Shown piece by piece: positions 59,671-64,000 of a stretch of DNA of 64,000 nt (its first letter is position 1; every line of letters begins with the position of its first letter). The DNA lies in NCBI RefSeq assembly GCF_935822925.1, contig NZ_CAKXZS010000089.1:88850-152849 (forward strand), written 5' to 3'. The stretch comes from Mesorhizobium ventifaucium (GTDB lineage Bacteria; Pseudomonadota; Alphaproteobacteria; Rhizobiales; Rhizobiaceae). The notes beneath the pieces were generated by a model, which saw only the letters and a list, made by a program, of their open reading frames with translations, made no database searches and was not told the origin of the DNA. Position numbers and translations under genes: made by a program.

Positions 59671-60323
59671 ACGCGGACCTTTCTTTCGAGGTGCCGGCTG
59701 TACCGGGAAACAGGATAGCAGATAAGGAAATAGAAAAGCCCCGCCCCCATCAGCAGCAACCAGGTCTCATGTGTCCTGGTGATGAGTATTTGGGTGGAAC
59801 GCATGTATTCGATGTAGCCGACTACGCCTGCGAGAGCGCTGTCCTTGATCAGGCTGAGGACGAGCCCGATCCACGGAGCCAGTGCGGTCCTGAATGCCAG
59901 GGGCATGGATATGTACAAAAGCTCCTGGTAGCCGTTCATGCCGAGCGAGCGAGCGCTCCTGCGGTATTGAGCCGGGACCGATAGGAGGCCCGCCCGAACC
60001 ACCTCGGCAGTTACTGCCGACATCCAGGCACCAAGCGCGACGGTACCGAACCAAAAGGGTGAAGCGCCGAAGCCCAGGATCGACAGAAGGCTGTTGGCGA
60101 GTATCAGCTGGATGATCATCGGCACGCTGCGCAGGATGTCGATGAAGGGGGCCGTGGCGATCCTCACGGTCACGGACACGGTGCGCAACCAGCCAAGGAC
60201 GATCCCGGCAAGGGTGCCGACAAGGGTTGCTGCGGCAGCCAGCCTGACGGTGTTGAGCAGCCCCTGAGCCAGGAAATAAGCATCCGACCAGGCGAGGCCT
60301 TGGTTTGCGAACTGAAACTGCAC
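59667..60323 (-). CDS. Polar amino acid-type ABC transporter, permease 2
   Basis: A 218-residue permease of the HisM/GlnP kind with about five membrane helices; the segment APFIDILRSVPMIIQLILAN and the EAA-type loop RRSARSLGMNGYQELLYISM fit. The GTG at 60323 follows AGGAGCTAGGC; a longer frame from 60833 overlaps the other permease and is not real. It starts three bases from the stop of permease 1 and overlaps the ATPase gene by four. Confidence 0.9.
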   Translation of the reverse strand: MQFQFANQGLAWSDAYFLAQGLLNTVRLAAAATLVGTLAGIVLGWLRTVSVTVRIATAPFIDILRSVPMIIQLILANSLLSILGFGASPFWFGTVALGAWMSAVTAEVVRAGLLSVPAQYRRSARSLGMNGYQELLYISMPLAFRTALAPWIGLVLSLIKDSALAGVVGYIEYMRSTQILITRTHETWLLLMGAGLFYFLICYPVSRYSRHLERKVRV

Positions 60324-60325
60324 GC

Positions 60326-60988
60326 CTAGCTCCTGTATATGAGGCGGAAGGCCAGGTGGGACGAGAACTGCAGCCCTTTGGCGATGAGGTAATAGATCAG
60401 CGCCGTGGCCAGAAAGAACTCGAATGTCCGGAAGGATGCCGACTGCGCGTACTGCGTGGCGCCCGAGAGCTCCTGCAGTCCGACCAGCATGCCAAGCGAG
60501 GTGTTCAGCATGCCCCAGATGCCTTGTGTGACATAGGCAAGGAAGATCACCTTGAACATCTGCGGAAAGATCACATGGATAAAGCTCTGCGGGCTGGTCA
60601 TGCCGAGTGAGCGCGAAGCCGACAGCTGCTGTCGCGGGATGGCGTTGAGGCCACCCCTGAATATTTCCGTCATGTATCCGGCGTTGTTGAAGGAAACGGA
60701 GATGAGGACGGCGGCGTAGCTGGGGATGTTGATGTGGAAGGCGCCCAGCCCGAAATAAAAGAGATAGAGCTGAAAGACGGCAGGCGTGTTGCGCGACAGC
60801 TCCACCCACCAGGTCGAAAAGCGGTAGGCCCATCCCTCGCCCTGCTGGCGCGCGACAGCCATGGGCATCGCAATGAGTGTGCCGACAATGAAGGCGAGAA
60901 TGGTGATCTGGATCGTCACCCAGGCTCCGGCCAGCAGCAGAGGCAGTGAATCCCAGACGATGGACCAGTAGAACTGATAGCCGTTCAT
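60326..60988 (-). CDS. Polar amino acid-type ABC transporter, permease 1
   Basis: A 220-residue permease partner with about five helices. Landmarks are WVTIQITILAFIVGTLIAMP near 28, VELSRNTPAVFQLYLFYFGL near 62, and the EAA loop QQLSASRSLGMTSPQSFIHV. The start is either the ATG at 60988 or at 60997; AGGA sits eight bases before the former. It forms a heterodimer with permease 2. A strong hairpin separates it from the binding-protein gene. Confidence 0.9.
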   Translation of the reverse strand: MNGYQFYWSIVWDSLPLLLAGAWVTIQITILAFIVGTLIAMPMAVARQQGEGWAYRFSTWWVELSRNTPAVFQLYLFYFGLGAFHINIPSYAAVLISVSFNNAGYMTEIFRGGLNAIPRQQLSASRSLGMTSPQSFIHVIFPQMFKVIFLAYVTQGIWGMLNTSLGMLVGLQELSGATQYAQSASFRTFEFFLATALIYYLIAKGLQFSSHLAFRLIYRS

Positions 60989-61008
60989 GCCAATCATCCT
61001 GTGCTCTT

Positions 61009-61032
61009 TGCCGGCAGGCTTTCCTGCCGGCA
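61009..61032 (-). promoter_or_regulatory. Perfect hairpin between binding-protein and permease genes
   Basis: TGCCGGCAGG (61009-61018) and CCTGCCGGCA (61023-61032) form a 10-bp perfect stem with a 4-nt loop. No T run follows on the leftward strand. Such hairpins after binding-protein genes often protect the upstream mRNA, letting the binding protein outnumber the permeases. Confidence 0.75.
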
Positions 61033-61044
61033 CAAGCCCTATGG

Positions 61045-61869
61045 TTAGAAGTTAATGCCTTCGGCTGTCAGCGGCGGCAACGGACCATCCCCGTAGTACT
61101 TGTGATAGACCTCGGCCCAGCGGCCGTTTGACACCTGAGTGAACACGAAAACCCGCGCCCAGTTCAGGAATTGTTGGTCGTCACGCCGTACCGCAATCGA
61201 ACCAAAATCGGCGAGAGGAGCCAGCCCGGCCATCACGAATTCCGGAAACTGACCACTTTGCGATAGCGCGTTGAAGACAGCTACATTGATCACGATGGCG
61301 TCGATCTTGCCCTGCTGCAGAGCAAGGAAGGTTTCTGAATCGCTCGCAAAACCGGTGTAGGTCGCTCCCGAACCCTTCCAGCCCTTGCCAAGCTCGTCCT
61401 TGAAGAGCTGTTCAGGCGTGGTGCCCACGACGCCACCGAGTTTTTTGGCTGCCAAGTCGGAGTACTGGGTGATCCCGGTGTCCTTGCGCGTCACCACGGC
61501 CATGACGTTGTTGGTATAAGGCTGGGTGAAGGCTACCGTCAACGCACGCGCCGGGGTCGGCGTGGTGGATGCGATCAGCACGTCGATGCGGTTCGAAACC
61601 AAGGATGGGATACGATCCGGCGATGGCGTCTCGACGACCACCGGCTCCGCGCCGAGCGCCTTCGCCATGTCCTTGCAGTAGGTGACGTCATAGCCGTCGG
61701 GCTCGTTGTTCTGGTCGCGAAATCCGGCGGGCGGGCTGTCCAGCATGATCCCGCAGCGCAGCTTCTTGCTCTGGATGATCGTGTCCAGGGCCGAGTCGGC
61801 ATGCGCTTGGCCGGCGAGCGTCAAGGTGGCTACCGCTGTCGCCAGCAGAGCCTTAACAATCGTTCTCAT
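61045..61869 (-). CDS. Polar amino acid-type ABC transporter, substrate-binding protein
   Basis: A 274-residue periplasmic protein of SBP family 3. The signal peptide is RTIVKALLATAVATLTLAGQ, cleaved near AHA. The first lobe contains LRCGIMLDSPPAGFRDQNNE and YDVTYCKDMAKALGAEPVVV; hinge features TPTPARALTVAFTQPYTNN and GGVVGTTPEQLFKDELGKG follow. The ATG at 61869 follows AAGGGGAATGA. It is followed by a hairpin and the permeases. The ligand may be an amino acid-like or nitrogen-containing organic acid. Confidence 0.93.
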   Translation of the reverse strand: MRTIVKALLATAVATLTLAGQAHADSALDTIIQSKKLRCGIMLDSPPAGFRDQNNEPDGYDVTYCKDMAKALGAEPVVVETPSPDRIPSLVSNRIDVLIASTTPTPARALTVAFTQPYTNNVMAVVTRKDTGITQYSDLAAKKLGGVVGTTPEQLFKDELGKGWKGSGATYTGFASDSETFLALQQGKIDAIVINVAVFNALSQSGQFPEFVMAGLAPLADFGSIAVRRDDQQFLNWARVFVFTQVSNGRWAEVYHKYYGDGPLPPLTAEGINF

Positions 61870-61927
61870 TTCATTCCCCTTTTCTTTGTTACAGACCAAG
61901 TTGTTGGCTGAGCATTTGTGAGGCCGC

Positions 61928-63019
61928 TCAACTCGCCTTTCTCGCCAGCCCGGGTGTCACGCCGAGAGCTTCGATAGGTCCCACTTCCTTCTCGATCAGC
62001 GGCACGACTTCATTCTTGAATCGAACGATCGATCGATGCGCCAGCTCGATTGGCATGCAGCCGAAGGAGAAGTTGCAGGTGTAGTTGCTTGGATTGAGAC
62101 GTTTGATATCCGCGACCATTTTCTCGGCAACGGTGTGTGGATCGCCCACCACCATGTTGTCCGCATATTGGTCGAGCGTGTACTCGCCTTCGAACGCCTG
62201 GTTGCTGATGTAGCTGTTGTCGTCGAGCGGCGGTGAGGCCTGGCGCAGATGATGCGCCATACGCCCCACGTACCTGGCACGCTCCGCCACGGCCAATGCC
62301 TCCCTGCGGCTGTCGGTTATGGCCAGATACTGCATGATCGCCAAGGGTTTGGCCGAAGGCTGCTCGCCGATGGACGTCCAGGCATCATTAAGTCCGTCGA
62401 CCATCTTGTAGAGCACGGGTGATCCGAGCGTGCTGGCTGCAAGGAACGGGACCGCTTTCCATTTCTTGAAGCGATCGAGGAGCTTGGGGTGCGACGACGT
62501 CACAAAGATCGGCGGAAGAGGCTTCTGCTGGGTGCTGATCGCGAAGCTGGTCTTGGGGAGGGAAATATGTTTTCCCTTGTACTCGACCTCGCCATCGACG
62601 AGCGCCCTTTCGATGACATCCCAATACTCAAGGAAAACGTCGACCCTGTCGTCCAGCACGACATTGTAGCGGTCAAACTCATAGCGTTGATAGCCCGTAC
62701 CCATGCCGATGATGAGGCGGCCCTCAGTCTGCGTGTCGGCGACAGCGATCTCCTGGGCGACACGGAGCGGGTTGTAGAGCGGCAGCACGATAACGCCCGG
62801 GCCGAGCTTGATCCGCTTGGTCCAGCCGGCCGCGTAGGAGCACATCATCAGCGGCGACGGAGAGCTCGAATAGTTGGCGAAGTGATGCTCGGCGAACCAC
62901 GCGACATCGAAGCCGAGCTCATCGGCGGTCTCCACCATCTTGCGCGTGTCGCGCATCACGCCCGGTGCGCCGTCGGGATGATCGCGAAGTGTCATCAGGT
63001 TGAAAAGACCAAGCTGCAT
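61928..63019 (-). CDS. Luciferase-like (LLM) flavin-dependent monooxygenase
   Basis: A 363-residue TIM-barrel oxygenase of the bacterial luciferase/alkanesulfonate monooxygenase superfamily. The start MQLGLFNLMTLRDHPDGAPG, the VAWFAEHHFANYSSSPSPLM segment near 39 and RLIIGMGTGYQRYEFDRY near 103 are typical; the C-terminal NMVVGDPHTVAEKMVADIKR is the common closing motif. These enzymes need reduced flavin from a partner, which is encoded just upstream at 63073. Co-transcription with a transporter suggests that it oxidises an imported organic molecule. Substrate unknown. Confidence 0.92.
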   Translation of the reverse strand: MQLGLFNLMTLRDHPDGAPGVMRDTRKMVETADELGFDVAWFAEHHFANYSSSPSPLMMCSYAAGWTKRIKLGPGVIVLPLYNPLRVAQEIAVADTQTEGRLIIGMGTGYQRYEFDRYNVVLDDRVDVFLEYWDVIERALVDGEVEYKGKHISLPKTSFAISTQQKPLPPIFVTSSHPKLLDRFKKWKAVPFLAASTLGSPVLYKMVDGLNDAWTSIGEQPSAKPLAIMQYLAITDSRREALAVAERARYVGRMAHHLRQASPPLDDNSYISNQAFEGEYTLDQYADNMVVGDPHTVAEKMVADIKRLNPSNYTCNFSFGCMPIELAHRSIVRFKNEVVPLIEKEVGPIEALGVTPGLARKAS

Positions 63020-63072
63020 TCATTTGCTCCTAAAATCCTTCGGCGACGGCTGTCGACGTTTGGCGAACAGTC

Positions 63073-63582
63073 CTATCCAGCCTTCTGCAGGACCATGGGT
63101 GAAGTCAGCGCATAGGCGCCGTTCTGGTAGATCAGCGGGTCGACATCGGAGGCGAATGCCACCCACGCGACACGTCCGATGATTATGTCGTGTGTGGCGT
63201 AGGAGATCGCCTGATCCATTTCGCAGAACAGGTTCGCCTGGGCGCTTGCCAGGTACGGTATGCCGTCCTTTTCGATCCACTCGCCGATGTCGAAACGCTT
63301 CTCGGCCGGCCGTCCGCCGCTGAAGGAGTTGGATATGTCGGCCTGCGAGGCTCGAAGCACGTTGATGCAGTAATGCCCCTCTTCCTTAAGCGGCACGCTG
63401 ATCGACGAATTGCGGTTGACGCAGGCGAGGATCGACATCGGAGCGAAGCTGAGCGGTGTGACCGATGTGACGGTGATGCCATATCGGCAGCCTTCATGCC
63501 TGCATGTGATCACGCTGACCGTGGATGCCACGCGCCGCATCGACTGACGGAAATGCTCGGTTCTCAGATCCTGCGAGAGCAT
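63073..63582 (-). CDS. Flavin reductase-family protein (partner of the LLM monooxygenase)
   Basis: A 169-residue NAD(P)H:flavin oxidoreductase of the HpaC/RutF type. The FMN-binding pattern shows in VSVITCRHEGCRYGITVTSV near residue 22, LSFAPMSILACVNRNSSI near 43 and HYCINVLRASQADIS near 68; the C-terminal HDIIIGRVAWVAFASDVDPL is also standard. It would supply reduced FMN to the LLM monooxygenase 53 bp downstream. It is the first gene of the operon and has a candidate GntR operator before it. Confidence 0.93.
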   Translation of the reverse strand: MLSQDLRTEHFRQSMRRVASTVSVITCRHEGCRYGITVTSVTPLSFAPMSILACVNRNSSISVPLKEEGHYCINVLRASQADISNSFSGGRPAEKRFDIGEWIEKDGIPYLASAQANLFCEMDQAISYATHDIIIGRVAWVAFASDVDPLIYQNGAYALTSPMVLQKAG

Positions 63583-63611
63583 TTTTCTTTCCTCGTTATC
63601 GGCTCAAAAAA

Positions 63612-63628
63612 TTGCAGATTATCTACAA
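63612..63628. promoter_or_regulatory. Candidate GntR operator before the flavin reductase gene
   Basis: TTGCAGATTATCTACAA, a 17-bp imperfect palindrome (TTG-AGAT-ATCT-CAA) 30 bp before the start. It shares TGTA/TACA-like half-sites with 57088-57103 near the GntR gene. Confidence 0.5.
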
Positions 63629-63919
63629 TCCGTCAACGTGTTTTTTGGGCGATTTGATGCATGCCGCCGCCGGCCAAAAGGCGCCCCAAGAGAGCTCTCG
63701 GCCGCCTCGTCGCAGGAACGAAAATGGAGAGAAGCAGAACTTTCGTGTGCAGTTTTTGCACACGAACCCCCATGACTACTTGATTTTGTCTATTTGTATG
63801 TCCCATCCGTCATGGGACACAATCGAAAATTGTTCTGTCTTGACCAGTTAGCTGTCCTATCCTGTTCTCCAAGAGATTAGTACCAATAACTAATTGGTTT
63901 TAAAGGGATATTTTCGCCA
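63629..63919. other. Non-coding right end of the island with two inverted repeats
   Basis: No gene is seen here. Two perfect palindromes stand out: TTCGTGTGCA (63742-63751) with TGCACACGAA (63757-63766), and TGTCCCAT (63799-63806) with ATGGGACA (63812-63819). The region becomes AT-rich toward the junction, as integration-site flanks often do. Confidence 0.6.
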
Positions 63920-63972
63920 GGCAGATTCCTAATCTGTAGGTCACAGGTTCGATTCCTGTCGGGATCACCATA
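63920..63972 (+). repeat. attR-like direct repeat (partial tRNA-Arg)
   Basis: A perfect 53-bp copy of 41005-41057 containing the anticodon arm, T arm and CCA end but no acceptor 5' strand or D arm, so it is not a functional tRNA. It marks the right end of the island. The final 28 bp of the window beyond it are too short to assign. Confidence 0.92.
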
Positions 63973-64000
63973 GTTTCAAAGGTCCATTCTGGACACATAG

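Larger units (their letters stand above)
41058..63919. mobile_element. 22.9-kb genomic island at tRNA-Arg(CCU) carrying two catabolic modules
   Basis: The segment lies between a complete tRNA-Arg gene and a perfect 53-bp copy of that gene's 3' part, the hallmark of site-specific integration. Its content is accessory metabolism: an inositol-type regulon (41573-55980) and a flavin-monooxygenase/ABC-importer unit (56280-63582). I find no integrase, excisionase, relaxase or conjugation gene in it. It is therefore either a decayed island, one mobilised by an enzyme encoded elsewhere, or one part of a composite island continuing beyond the right edge. Two gene remnants (56070-56156 and 57197-57536) show past rearrangement. 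Confidence 0.85.

Noticed and set aside
57676..63582. Assignment of the right module as a rut pyrimidine operon
   Set aside because: RutB, RutD, RutE and RutG are missing, the importer is of the amino acid type and an SDR is present; only the oxygenase-reductase-RidA trio is similar.
63525..63851. Rightward frame across the right end of the island
   Set aside because: Starts inside the flavin reductase gene, has no recognisable domain or ribosome binding site and runs through palindromes.

Overview
This window is chromosomal DNA of a GC-rich alphaproteobacterium in the order Hyphomicrobiales, most likely a Mesorhizobium or close relative. The assignment rests on gene order (aroK-aroB-CBS protein, hisC-tyrC beside metX-metW, cobS-cobT), a SAM-II-type leader before metX, rhizobial intergenic mosaic repeats, and a DUF768-like protein. 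No database search was run, so names below family level are inferences.

Layout 1-41 kb: ordinary core chromosome. It begins with small metabolic and regulatory genes (LysR, acyltransferase, LysE exporter, aldo/keto reductase, GlxA-type regulator, oxidoreductase, ChaC). Next come aromatic amino acid and methionine genes (tyrC, hisC, metX, metW) with a SAM-II riboswitch and terminator. An ABC exporter, a methyltransferase, gloB and a set of membrane proteins follow, then rpmB and a queuosine-precursor transporter whose start codon appears built into a preQ1-I-like aptamer. The cobaltochelatase pair cobS/cobT, a J-domain protein and bolA come next, then the shikimate pair aroK/aroB. The segment ends with xerD, accA, an L,D-transpeptidase, a TusA-like protein, a COG0523 GTPase, a D,D-carboxypeptidase, an M20 amidohydrolase and a tRNA-Arg(CCU).

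Layout 41-64 kb: a 22.9-kb genomic island inserted at the 3' end of tRNA-Arg(CCU). A perfect 53-bp copy of the tRNA 3' part recurs at 63920-63972, so both ends are visible. I find no integrase inside it. The left two thirds is an inositol-type catabolic regulon: a sugar ABC transporter, iolG, iolD, iolE, an RpiR-family regulator, three Gfo/Idh/MocA dehydrogenases in all, an SDR, a 2-hydroxyacid dehydrogenase, an HpcH/HpaI aldolase and an aldehyde dehydrogenase. iolB, iolC and iolA are absent here; the aldehyde dehydrogenase is not a clear iolA. Three promoters share a TTGCAA-N6-TTGCA(A) palindrome, which ties the regulon together.

The right third is a second catabolic unit. A flavin reductase, a luciferase-like monooxygenase, a complete polar-amino-acid-type ABC importer, an SDR and a RidA-family protein are read leftward, with a GntR/FCD regulator and a broken 3-hydroxyacyl-CoA dehydrogenase gene at its end. 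The combination resembles the logic of the Rut pyrimidine system but is not that operon; its substrate is unknown. These two cargo modules are the most likely places for undescribed biochemistry.
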